The notes under the pieces were generated by a model. It searched no databases. It was not told the origin of the DNA and saw nothing but the letters and a program-made list of their open reading frames with translations. The translations under genes were made by a program, and so were the position numbers. DNA of 38,889 nucleotides from Bacilli bacterium (GTDB lineage: Bacteria > Bacillota_I > Bacilli_A > RFN20 > CAG-826), in contig JAFSVB010000127.1 in the NCBI GenBank assembly GCA_017450325.1, positions 1 through 38,889 of the forward strand, read 5' to 3'. Positions 32,190 through 38,889 of the stretch are shown here, piece by piece; the first letter of the stretch is position 1; each line of letters opens with the position of its first letter.

Positions 32190-33880
32190 TATCGTTTCCT
32201 CCCGAGAATCATCTCTTTAATCGCGGAAGCCATCCAGGGTTTCTGTTTGGCCTTGACGGCGAAATGCAATATGGTGAGCCCGCAATAGGGGCGGAGCAAT
32301 TGATCGAGTTCCTCTTCGCTTTGCCCAGGGAAATAGTATTGGATGAACGATTGCCAGAAGGCATAGAGGTTTTCGTTGGTCGTGTGGAAGAGGCGCTCGG
32401 GCGTCTTGTCGCCCGTATGGATACCATGGGTGACGAAATAGAGGGTGCCAATGTCGATGAGCGGGTCGCCATAGCAGAAGTCCCCCATATCGATCCATAA
32501 TGGTTCCCAGCCATTTGCCAAGATGGCGTTTCCAATATGGAAATCGCCGTGGACGCACGTCGTCACGTCGGGGAGGCCGTCGATGAACGCGATGATGCCC
32601 TGCCGCTCTTCTTCCGAAACTTCGGCAAGCTTCATCGCAAAACCGCGATAGAGCGTTTTCGCGTTCGGGAAGACGACGGTGTTGCATGGCGTCTGATGGA
32701 GTTTCTTGGATAATTCGGCAAAGCTCTTGGCGAGCTCTTCGCGCTTCTCGAGGTGGTTCGCATACTCCCTCGCGAATGATACTTTCTGATGAATTCTTTC
32801 AAAAATGATGCCGGTTTTGCCGCCGATTTTTATTAAATCTCCGCAAATTGGGGATGGGACACCCATGCGCAAAGCAACGGTCGCGTAACGCTTTTCGCGT
32901 TCCACTTCCCGTGGATTCATGAATTCGTAATATAGCTTAGCCATGCCATCGCCGTCGCTGGTGTAATAGCTCACGGCCGTATAGCCATCGCCAAACTGCT
33001 CCAGGTCATCCATATCATGGGCGACCGGGGCGCGGACGACGCTTATGGCGGCGCTAACGCCGGTAACATCCAGGGCGCGCGCGACGGATTCGGATGCTTC
33101 GCGAATGACAAAGTCATACCCTAGTTCCTTGAGTTCCAGCAAGGCTCGTAGACCCGCGAAGTTGATCTCTTGCACGTCGACGAAATCGAAAAGATAGGAT
33201 TCGTCTTTGTTCAAGGCCTTCTTAAGCGATGCGAGAGCCTCGCCATCGAGAAAGCCGTGAAGATGCACTTCCCCTTCCTCCACTTGGAAGGTGAACGGCA
33301 CTTTCCTCTTGGGGAACGTCTCATCGATGAGGCGAATGAATTCTTGATAGGCGTCATATTCGGATAGCTCGCTTAATGCCTGAGCCAACGCGCGATAATG
33401 CCATTCGTGTAAAGCGGGGTCTTGAACGTGGAAACGCTGCCAGAGTTCATCGCCAAACTTACGGAAATCCGAACGAATGGCCCTCATATTGGAAAGCTTA
33501 TCGCCAAGGGCGACGATTTTAGAATCATGGGAGCTCTTCGCAAGACGATCGATCGCGGCTTCTTTGCGTGCCTTCCAGGATTGCTCCATCGATAGGGACG
33601 GGACGGGCTCCTCGCTTTCGGACAGGACGAGTTTGGCCACGCGCTCCCCGAATTCAGAAAGAATTTCCTCGTAGGTGACGGCCGTGTCTTCAAGGACATC
33701 GTGCAGGACCGCCGCGGCGATGAGCTCTTGATCCTCCGTCATGGTCGCGACGATTGAAGCGGCCTCCATCGGGTGGAGGATGTAGGGAAGATGATTTCCT
33801 TTTCGGTAAGTACCACTATGGGCTTTTGTGGCAAAGGCGATTGCCTTATCCACGATCAAAGTGTTTGGATTATTCGCCAT
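32189..33880 (-). CDS. HD alarmone-hydrolase / STAS / APH-like kinase fusion
   Basis: A 563-residue three-domain protein. Residues 5-185 are a Mesh1/SpoT-like HD hydrolase with the full residue set: R26, H36, H60-D61, E64-D65, D127, N131 (LHDVLEDT, GDKLSNMR). Residues 195-283 are a STAS domain in which the usual SS(A)G core is INFAG, so it cannot be phosphorylated there. Residues about 300-555 are an aminoglycoside-phosphotransferase-like kinase fold with HGDFHIGN (444-451) and D464 in WIDMGD. HD would hydrolyse (p)ppGpp; the STAS part would dock on the PP2C/kinase partner; the APH part may phosphorylate a small molecule or protein. Start chosen at 33880 because AGGAG lies 6 bases upstream; it overlaps the synthetase gene by 11 bases. 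Confidence 0.85.
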   Translation of the reverse strand: MANNPNTLIVDKAIAFATKAHSGTYRKGNHLPYILHPMEAASIVATMTEDQELIAAAVLHDVLEDTAVTYEEILSEFGERVAKLVLSESEEPVPSLSMEQSWKARKEAAIDRLAKSSHDSKIVALGDKLSNMRAIRSDFRKFGDELWQRFHVQDPALHEWHYRALAQALSELSEYDAYQEFIRLIDETFPKRKVPFTFQVEEGEVHLHGFLDGEALASLKKALNKDESYLFDFVDVQEINFAGLRALLELKELGYDFVIREASESVARALDVTGVSAAISVVRAPVAHDMDDLEQFGDGYTAVSYYTSDGDGMAKLYYEFMNPREVEREKRYATVALRMGVPSPICGDLIKIGGKTGIIFERIHQKVSFAREYANHLEKREELAKSFAELSKKLHQTPCNTVVFPNAKTLYRGFAMKLAEVSEEERQGIIAFIDGLPDVTTCVHGDFHIGNAILANGWEPLWIDMGDFCYGDPLIDIGTLYFVTHGIHTGDKTPERLFHTTNENLYAFWQSFIQYYFPGQSEEELDQLLRPYCGLTILHFAVKAKQKPWMASAIKEMILGRKR

Positions 33881-34973
33881 CGTCGTCTCCTGTATCATTC
33901 TTGGTTAGGCCCATGTGCTGGCCGATTTGGGCCAATCGATGGGCGCGCCTTGCGTTAGATTTCCGTTCCCCAAGGGCAGCGTCGAGCAGCATCTTGACGA
34001 CCGGCTCACCCATGCCCATGGAAAGGACATAGACGACGCATAAGGTCATCGGGGCGGTCGCGGAGGTGATGATATCGACGTCTTTCCCATCGAATTCGCG
34101 GAAAGCAAATCGATACGCCAGATCCGAATATTTCTTGTATAAATCGTCCAAATCCTTAATGGTTTGGAGACCGAGGTTTTTGAAAATCGGCAGGAAATTG
34201 CGCAGGGAAATCTCTTCGATCTCCATGTTGTTGATCGATGCGATGCGCTCATTTAACTTACGGAAGCCGCCGTTTTCAAGATAGGCTTCAAAGGCGTCGA
34301 TGTTCAGTTCGATGGCGGAGAGGTCGCCATCGCGGACCAACTGCTTAACCCGGAAGCGGTATTGGTTGATGGAATCGCGAATCTGGCAGAAGTTCTCATC
34401 CGCTAACTCAAGAAGCCCTGCGAGGCGGTTGAGGCCGCGAAGGTACTCCGCGGGAACTTCGACATCGCTTTTATAGCCGGTGTCGTGGGCGATGTTGGCC
34501 CATGCGTCCTGCAAGGTCGTCCTCAGCTGAATCTCGAATTTGAACTGGTTGATTTCAGGATGCCCTTCATCTTTATAAAGGTGTTCGGGAATCGAGCAAA
34601 TATAATGAAGGGACGTGTATCCGAATTGATCGACGTGCAAGAGCTTTCCTTTGTCGACGGAGTTGTCCCAATCGATATCGAAAGTGCTCTCGACTTTGGC
34701 GGCGAACTTTTCGATGTGGTCGGAGAAAAAGACGACAATGCGCCCGCCGACGATATCGGTAATGCTTTTGATATCCGCGTATTTATCGCCCTTTAACGCA
34801 AGTTTTCCCGCAAGGGATTCGCGCGTCTTTACACGGACGGAGACCTTACTGACAAGAAGGCCAGCTTCCTTCACGAAGGACTGCAGGGTCTCTTTTACAA
34901 ACGTTGCGATCGTTTGATATGCCGGAAGATAGTGATCGTACTGGAGTAGTATGGAATCGCTATGGGCGCTCAT
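33870..34973 (-). CDS. RelA/SpoT-type small alarmone synthetase with C-terminal helical extension
   Basis: Expected to transfer pyrophosphate from ATP to GDP/GTP, making (p)ppGpp. From the start MSAHSDS (367 residues), synthetase motifs are RVKTRES 47-53, DIVGGR 73-78, GYTSLHY 118-124 and EIQLRT 147-152. The following WAxxEH block reads WANIAHDTGYK, with Ala for the usual Glu. There is no HD, TGS or ACT domain; residues about 200-367 are mostly helical and unassigned. The ATG at 34973 has GAGGA 6 bases upstream; the ATG at 34979 is too close to it. The start overlaps the STAS stop and the end overlaps the HD fusion, which may reverse its action. A toxic synthetase (toxSAS) with its hydrolase antitoxin is an alternative reading. 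Confidence 0.88.
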   Translation of the reverse strand: MSAHSDSILLQYDHYLPAYQTIATFVKETLQSFVKEAGLLVSKVSVRVKTRESLAGKLALKGDKYADIKSITDIVGGRIVVFFSDHIEKFAAKVESTFDIDWDNSVDKGKLLHVDQFGYTSLHYICSIPEHLYKDEGHPEINQFKFEIQLRTTLQDAWANIAHDTGYKSDVEVPAEYLRGLNRLAGLLELADENFCQIRDSINQYRFRVKQLVRDGDLSAIELNIDAFEAYLENGGFRKLNERIASINNMEIEEISLRNFLPIFKNLGLQTIKDLDDLYKKYSDLAYRFAFREFDGKDVDIITSATAPMTLCVVYVLSMGMGEPVVKMLLDAALGERKSNARRAHRLAQIGQHMGLTKNDTGDDDGE

Positions 34974-34975
34974 GC

Positions 34976-35278
34976 TCATTCCTCAATATTCAGGAAGCTG
35001 GAGAAACCCGTCATGTCGAGAATTTCCATCACCTCGTCGCAAGGGTATTTGATGACGAAGTTCCCGCCTTTTGCCGCCATGGTCTTATGGAGTAGCAAAA
35101 GGACGCGAAGGCCGGCGCTGGAAATATAGGCGAGGCCTTTCATGTCGAGGGTCAAGCTCGTGATGCCTTCGATTTGATCGAGAATCTGTTTCTCAAGAAC
35201 AGGCGCTGTGTTGGTGTCGAGACGTTCCGAAACGGCGACGTTCAAGGCATTGTCGGATTTAGTAATGGATACTTGCAT
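34976..35278 (-). CDS. STAS-domain anti-anti-sigma factor
   Basis: A 100-residue SpoIIAA/RsbV-like protein, first gene of the alarmone/partner-switch operon. Core elements are AVSERLDTNTAPVLE, LTLDMKGLAYISSAGLRVLL and a final helix EVMEILDMTGF. Serines 53/54 in ISSAGL are the expected phosphorylation site. AAGGAG precedes the ATG. It overlaps the synthetase gene by 4 bases. It resembles the STAS protein at 19.8 kb in motif but is clearly a different sequence, so the two PP2C-kinase fusions likely have separate partners. Confidence 0.93.
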   Translation of the reverse strand: MQVSITKSDNALNVAVSERLDTNTAPVLEKQILDQIEGITSLTLDMKGLAYISSAGLRVLLLLHKTMAAKGGNFVIKYPCDEVMEILDMTGFSSFLNIEE

Positions 35279-35325
35279 GGGATCTCCTTATTACGATTAT
35301 CGAGAAAAGGTTACTACAGAAGTAG

Positions 35326-35344
35326 AAAAAATCATTGATTTTTT
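35326..35344. promoter_or_regulatory. 9-base palindrome upstream of the alarmone operon
   Basis: AAAAAATCA-T-TGATTTTTT, a perfect inverted repeat with a 1-base centre, 48 bases before the STAS start. The centre is too short for an RNA hairpin, so a protein-binding site is more likely. A second short dyad, CTAC-AGAA-GTAG, lies at about 35314-35325. I see no strong -35/-10 pair in the region. Confidence 0.4.
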
Positions 35345-35485
35345 TCCTACGCACGAGCACGGAAAGCGGTTGAAATAAATTCGTTTACTTAAAAAATCCA
35401 CCGCAAAACCCCGTTTATTTTCAAAATAGATCGATATTTAATCACCGCATCATTTATCTCGCGCGTGCGCGTGTACTATAAATAT

Positions 35486-35586
35486 AAAACCGCAAAATCC
35501 CCTCGCCAGCTTCACCCGTGCTTCGCGAAGCGGCTAAGAGGGGTTTAAGCGGTCTAAGAAAAAAGCTGGAAGAACCAGCCTTTTTC
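35486..35586 (+). ncRNA. Candidate structured small RNA
   Basis: TATAAA-like elements near 35478-35488 precede a compact set of complementary segments: CCCCTC (35499-35504) with GAGGGG (35538-35543) enclosing the perfect hairpin GCTTCGCGAAGC (35520-35531), then a terminator hairpin with T-tract (35565-35585). CCAGCTT (35506-35512) can also pair with AAGCTGG (35563-35569), which would break the terminator stem. No protein frame fits. It matches no RNA family I know, and the -35 is poor. Confidence 0.3.
35559..35585. terminator. Terminator of the uracil permease gene
   Basis: GCTGG (35565-35569) pairs with CCAGC (35575-35579), with A6 on one side and T5 on the other, so it works on both strands. 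It lies 3 bases after the permease stop codon on the minus strand. Confidence 0.85.
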
Positions 35587-35588
35587 AA

Positions 35589-37094
35589 CTACTTATCTTC
35601 CGAAACGACTTCCGGGGAGGGCGTGGCCGAATCATCGGATTTTTTCTTTCGAGCGATGTTGACGACAACGTTGACGAGGATGCCGAGGATGAGCGCGCAG
35701 GCAACTTCCGTCAAGGTGACTTTACGAATCGTGAGAGAGAGTCCGCCAATGCCCGCGATGAGAATGACGGAGACGACGAAGAGATTGCGGTTATCGCCAA
35801 GGTCGGTGTTCTGAATCATCTTCAAGCCGCTGACGGCGATGAAGCCGTACAAGGCGATGCAGACGCCACCCATGACGCAAGAAGGAATCGTGGCGAGGAA
35901 GGTGGAGAAGGGAGCGATGAACGCAAGGGCCATCGCAAGGAACGCCGTGACGACGATCGTGCGGACGGACGCGTTGCCCGAAATGGCGACGGTACCAACG
36001 GATTCACCATAAGTCGTGTTGGGGCAGCCGCCGAAGAAGGCGCCCGCCATGGAGCCAACGCCATCTCCAAGAAGGGTGCGATGGAGGCCAGGTTCTTGAA
36101 GCAAGTCGCGTCCGATGATCGAACCGAGGTTCTTATGGTCAGCGATGTGCTCGGCGAAGACGACGAAGGCGACAGGGACGAAGGCGACGACAAGCGTGCC
36201 GAAGTAGCCGAAGAATTCGCCCGCATCCGCGAAGTCCTTGAAGCTCTTGAACGCTTCGATGAAGGTGAACTTAGGGAGCCATTCCATATTCTGGAACTTG
36301 GTGAAGTCGATGACTTTCAAGGCATCGTTGTTCGCGGCATAACCGATACCAGTGAAGATGGCAGCGACGATATAGCCCGAGATGATGCCGATGATGAGGG
36401 GAATCATCTTCAACGTCTTCTTGCCATAGGTGGAAACGCAGATGGTCGAGAAGAGCGTCACAAGGCCGCAGACCAAAGCGACCCAAATGTTCGTGGAAAC
36501 GACCGTGGTGTTATAGGTGATCGCATACTGGCCCGAGGCGAGCTTGATGGATTCGATTAAGGAATAACCGGCAAGATCGGCTTCCGCGACGATCGCGGTC
36601 GCGGTCGAGGGAACATAGTAGGAACCAGAGAGCAAATCGCCGATGGCGTTGCCCGCGAGCGAAAGGCCGATGATGGCGACCGTGGGGCCGATGACGATGG
36701 CCGGCATCAACTTCGTGATCCATGCAGTGCCGACGAACTTAACGACGATGGCGATGACCACATAGACGAGACCGGCGAGAAAGGCGCCGATGATGAGACC
36801 GAGATAGCCAGCCGAAACGGAGACCGCGCCGGCGAAGGCGGCGAACATAGAGCCGATGAAGGCGAACGAGCTGCCCAAGAAGACCGGGCTTTTGAATTTG
36901 GTGAAGAGCAAGTAGACCAGCGTGCCGGCGCCTGCGCCGAACAAAGCGGCCGACGGGCTCATGCCATGGCCGATGATGGCAGGGACCGCGATGGTAGCGG
37001 CCAAGATGGCGAGCAGCTGTTGGAACGCGAAGATGAACGTTTTACCCCATGCGGGCTTATCTTCGACGTTATACGTAAGATTTGTTTGCGACAT
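35589..37094 (-). CDS. uraA: Uracil/xanthine permease (NCS2 family)
   Basis: A 501-residue secondary transporter with about 14 transmembrane segments. Family marks are the N-terminal FQQLLAILAATIAVP, the substrate-binding Glu in VFAEHIADH, and the second-half signature GCPNTTYGESVGTVAIS with its NTTYGE core. These point to uracil rather than purine transport, though UraA and PyrP types cannot be separated by eye. The extra length compared with UraA (about 430) is mainly a loop near residue 170-205 and a charged C-tail. AGGAGG precedes the ATG. It lies 118 bases after the nucleoside permease gene on the same strand, with a hairpin-rich leader between. Confidence 0.9.
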   Translation of the reverse strand: MSQTNLTYNVEDKPAWGKTFIFAFQQLLAILAATIAVPAIIGHGMSPSAALFGAGAGTLVYLLFTKFKSPVFLGSSFAFIGSMFAAFAGAVSVSAGYLGLIIGAFLAGLVYVVIAIVVKFVGTAWITKLMPAIVIGPTVAIIGLSLAGNAIGDLLSGSYYVPSTATAIVAEADLAGYSLIESIKLASGQYAITYNTTVVSTNIWVALVCGLVTLFSTICVSTYGKKTLKMIPLIIGIISGYIVAAIFTGIGYAANNDALKVIDFTKFQNMEWLPKFTFIEAFKSFKDFADAGEFFGYFGTLVVAFVPVAFVVFAEHIADHKNLGSIIGRDLLQEPGLHRTLLGDGVGSMAGAFFGGCPNTTYGESVGTVAISGNASVRTIVVTAFLAMALAFIAPFSTFLATIPSCVMGGVCIALYGFIAVSGLKMIQNTDLGDNRNLFVVSVILIAGIGGLSLTIRKVTLTEVACALILGILVNVVVNIARKKKSDDSATPSPEVVSEDK

Positions 37095-37111
37095 TTTCTT
37101 TCCTCCTGAAT

Positions 37112-37170
37112 GATTCCCGTTAAAGCGGTTGGAATCCTTTTCCGCCTGAGAGAGTTCTTGAAAATCTCAG
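37112..37170 (-). promoter_or_regulatory. Hairpin-rich leader of the uracil permease gene
   Basis: On the minus strand CTGAGA...TCTCAG (37146-37170) forms a 6-base stem, followed by GATTCC...GGGAATC (37112-37136), which sits directly before the AGGAGG site. Neither has a T-tract. The second hairpin could control access to the ribosome site. I could not match it to the PyrR-binding loop or to any riboswitch. Confidence 0.35.
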
Positions 37171-37212
37171 CAGATCGACGTTATTTAGGTTGATTTTCCT
37201 GTCTTTTTCACG

Positions 37213-38187
37213 TTAACGATCCTCCCTAAAGTACGAAACACCAAGGTTTGCGGGCGCTTGGTTTTTCTTATCCAAAACGGAGACGACGATAAGCACGACA
37301 ATCGTCGCTACGTAAGGAACCATCTTGAGCAGGTACGTGACGTACCCAGCGCTGCCTAAATAAGGCGAGAAGAATGTGGGGGCGATGGACAAGGCGGCAA
37401 AGAGGAAGGAAGCGCCAATGGCGAGGGCGGGCTTCCAAAGCGAGAAGATGACGATACAAAGAGCAAGCCAGCCAAAGGCATCGATGCCATCGGCGACATT
37501 GAACATGCCCTTGACGTTATCGAGTTCAAAGAAGGCGCCGCCGATACCCGCGATCGCCCCACCGACGATGGTAGCGAGGTAGCGGTACTTCGAGACGTTG
37601 ATGCCCGCGGAATCCGCCGCGGAGGCATTCTCGCCTACCGCGCGGACATTAAGACCGACGCGGGTGAACTTCAAGATGAGCGCGGCCGCGATGGCGACGA
37701 CGACTCCTAAGTAAGTAAACCAGCTTTGCGAGAGGAAGATCTCGCCGAACCATCCGAGGTTTTCATATCCGGAGAAAGCATGTTGCAACGCTAAGCCAGC
37801 CACCGCCATGCGGTCCGTGTTCATCGTGCCGATGAAGAAGCACGCTAAGCCGACGCCGAAGGTGGTAAGCGTCAAGCCGGTGACGTTTTGGTTGCAATGA
37901 AGCGTCACGGTGAAGAACGAGAAGATGAGCCCGCCTACTCCGCCAAACATTAGGGCGAATATTACGGGAATAAAGACAATCGCGAAAGGATTCAGGGCCG
38001 CCTCCGCAGGGATGGAATCCAAGTAGATGCGTTCCCCGATGATTCCACCAAGCGCGCCGAGGTACATGATGCCAGGCGTGCCCATGTTCAGGTGGCCCGA
38101 TTTCTGGTTGATGATTTCGCCCGTCGCCCCGAAAAGGAAGACGGTCGCGAACTTAATCGCGGTGGCAAAGAAGGTAACGATGTTCAT
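37213..38187 (-). CDS. nupQ: Nucleoside-type ABC transporter permease
   Basis: A 324-residue membrane protein of the NupQ/YufQ type (BPD_transp_2), which pairs with a NupP-like permease and a BMP-family lipoprotein receptor for nucleoside uptake. Recognisable stretches are the N-terminal ATGEIINQKSGHLNMGTPG, the loop VGLNVRAVGENASAADSAGI that contacts the ATPase, and about eight to nine transmembrane segments. The start at MNIVTFF is chosen because AAGGAGGTG lies upstream; it overlaps the preceding permease by ATGA. The ATPase and receptor genes are presumably beyond the right edge. Confidence 0.88.
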   Translation of the reverse strand: MNIVTFFATAIKFATVFLFGATGEIINQKSGHLNMGTPGIMYLGALGGIIGERIYLDSIPAEAALNPFAIVFIPVIFALMFGGVGGLIFSFFTVTLHCNQNVTGLTLTTFGVGLACFFIGTMNTDRMAVAGLALQHAFSGYENLGWFGEIFLSQSWFTYLGVVVAIAAALILKFTRVGLNVRAVGENASAADSAGINVSKYRYLATIVGGAIAGIGGAFFELDNVKGMFNVADGIDAFGWLALCIVIFSLWKPALAIGASFLFAALSIAPTFFSPYLGSAGYVTYLLKMVPYVATIVVLIVVSVLDKKNQAPANLGVSYFREDR

Positions 38188-38889
38188 AACGACTCCACCT
38201 CCTTCTTTTTCTGACGGTGTACGCGGATGCGGTAATTCGAGAAGAACTCGCAAGCGATGATGATAAAGAAGAAAGCGCCCGTGCAGATCGCGGAGAACTG
38301 CGTCGCCGAGATGTTGACCGCAGAGGCAGCCGTCGAGGTGCCTTGCTCCATGATCGCGGAAAGGAAGGCGAACAAAGCGATTTCAAACGGCTGGAAGTGG
38401 CCTAGCCACGCGACCAAGACACCGGTGAAGCCCTTGCCGCCGACGATGGATTCGGAAAGACTGCGGGAGACGCCGCAGACGATGAAGAAGGCGATCACCC
38501 CAAAGAGCACCCCACATAAGGCCATCGTGCGAATGGTGACTTTCTTCGGGTTGATACCCACGTAACGGGCGGTGTTGGCCGATTCTCCAAGAACGCTGAT
38601 TTCATAGCCATGCTTGGACTTATTGAGATAGAAATACATGCCGATGAACAATGCGACCGCAAAGGGGATCACCAAGAATCCCGTAGAGCCGAGGATGCGC
38701 GGGAAGGTGCCCTGCGACAAGACGCCGAAGGACATGGAGCCCGACTTAATCCAAAGGGAGATCGACATCGTTACCGCGATCATCGCCACGTAATTGAGCA
38801 TCAAGGTAAAGAGGGTCTCGTTGGTGTTGAACATGGCCTTGAAGAAGGCGGGAATCAAGCACCAGACGACGCTTGCGCCAATCGCGCCC
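38184..38889 (-). CDS. nupP: Nucleoside-type ABC transporter permease, C-terminal part (cut by the right edge)
   Basis: 235 codons of a NupP/YufP-like permease; the frame stays open to the window edge, so the first 100 or so residues lie outside. The visible part opens GAIGASVVWCLIPAFFKA and NETLFTLMLNYVA, then the ATPase-contact loop GYEISVLGESANTARYVGI, and ends in a basic cytoplasmic tail. An apparent TTG start at 38858 is internal, since family sequence continues upstream of it. It is coupled to the next permease gene by an ATGA overlap. Confidence 0.88.
   Translation of the reverse strand, partial: GAIGASVVWCLIPAFFKAMFNTNETLFTLMLNYVAMIAVTMSISLWIKSGSMSFGVLSQGTFPRILGSTGFLVIPFAVALFIGMYFYLNKSKHGYEISVLGESANTARYVGINPKKVTIRTMALCGVLFGVIAFFIVCGVSRSLSESIVGGKGFTGVLVAWLGHFQPFEIALFAFLSAIMEQGTSTAASAVNISATQFSAICTGAFFFIIIACEFFSNYRIRVHRQKKKEVESL

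Noticed and set aside
37141-37200. Glycine riboswitch before the uracil permease
   Set aside because: CTCTCTCAGGCGGAAAAGGA resembles the 3' part of that aptamer, but the CCGAAGG core and the rest of the fold are absent.
1-38889. CRISPR array, insertion sequence, tRNA or rRNA gene
   Set aside because: No regular repeat-spacer pattern, transposase motif, tRNA cloverleaf or rRNA sequence was recognised on either strand.

Overview
The window (38,889 bases, GC near one half by eye) looks like a chromosomal segment of an anaerobic Gram-positive bacterium of the Bacilli/Erysipelotrichia type. The reasons are strong AGGAGG ribosome sites, a methionine T-box leader, a YtrA-like GntR/ABC cassette, SpoIIAA/SpoIIE/RsbW-type partner-switching proteins, lipoprotein-anchored solute receptors, and oxygen-sensitive Fe-S flavoproteins with a HypA nickel chaperone. 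No rRNA, tRNA, CRISPR array, transposase or phage gene was seen. The genus cannot be named from the sequence alone.

Layout. 1-5.4 kb: the start of a lipoprotein gene (minus), thyA-folA (plus), an Fe-S aldo/keto reductase (minus), and a GntR-ABC ATPase-permease operon (plus). 5.4-10.1 kb: a Cache-HAMP-GGDEF cyclase and a membrane GGDEF-EAL phosphodiesterase (both minus) flank a small HesB-like protein with a Cys/His-rich tail (plus). 10.1-16 kb: a redox operon on the minus strand (small beta-rich protein, 912-residue Fe-S flavoprotein, HypA), then an alkyltransferase-like protein, an HdeD-like membrane protein, serine acetyltransferase and an AbrB-type regulator. 16.3-17.7 kb: a zinc-ribbon leucine-rich-repeat protein (plus).

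17.8-30.3 kb, all minus: a methionine T-box leader, then metN-metI-metQ, a 2,406-residue NRPS (C-A-T-C-A-T-reductase), a STAS anti-anti-sigma protein, and a membrane PP2C phosphatase fused to an RsbW-like kinase. No convincing terminator separates metQ from the NRPS, so methionine supply, peptide-aldehyde synthesis and a signalling pair may share one transcript.

30.3-35.3 kb, all minus with overlapping genes: STAS protein, RelA/SpoT-type alarmone synthetase, an HD hydrolase-STAS-phosphotransferase fusion, and a second membrane PP2C-kinase fusion. This joins alarmone synthesis and breakdown to a partner switch in one operon and is the best candidate for an undescribed system. 35.3-38.9 kb: a structured intergenic region, a uracil permease, and two nucleoside-type ABC permeases, the last cut by the window edge.

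Taken together the window is rich in signalling (c-di-GMP, alarmone, two partner-switching sets) but has no recognisable sigma factor, so the output of the partner switches lies elsewhere or is not a sigma factor. Domain calls rest on motifs read by eye; no database search was possible.
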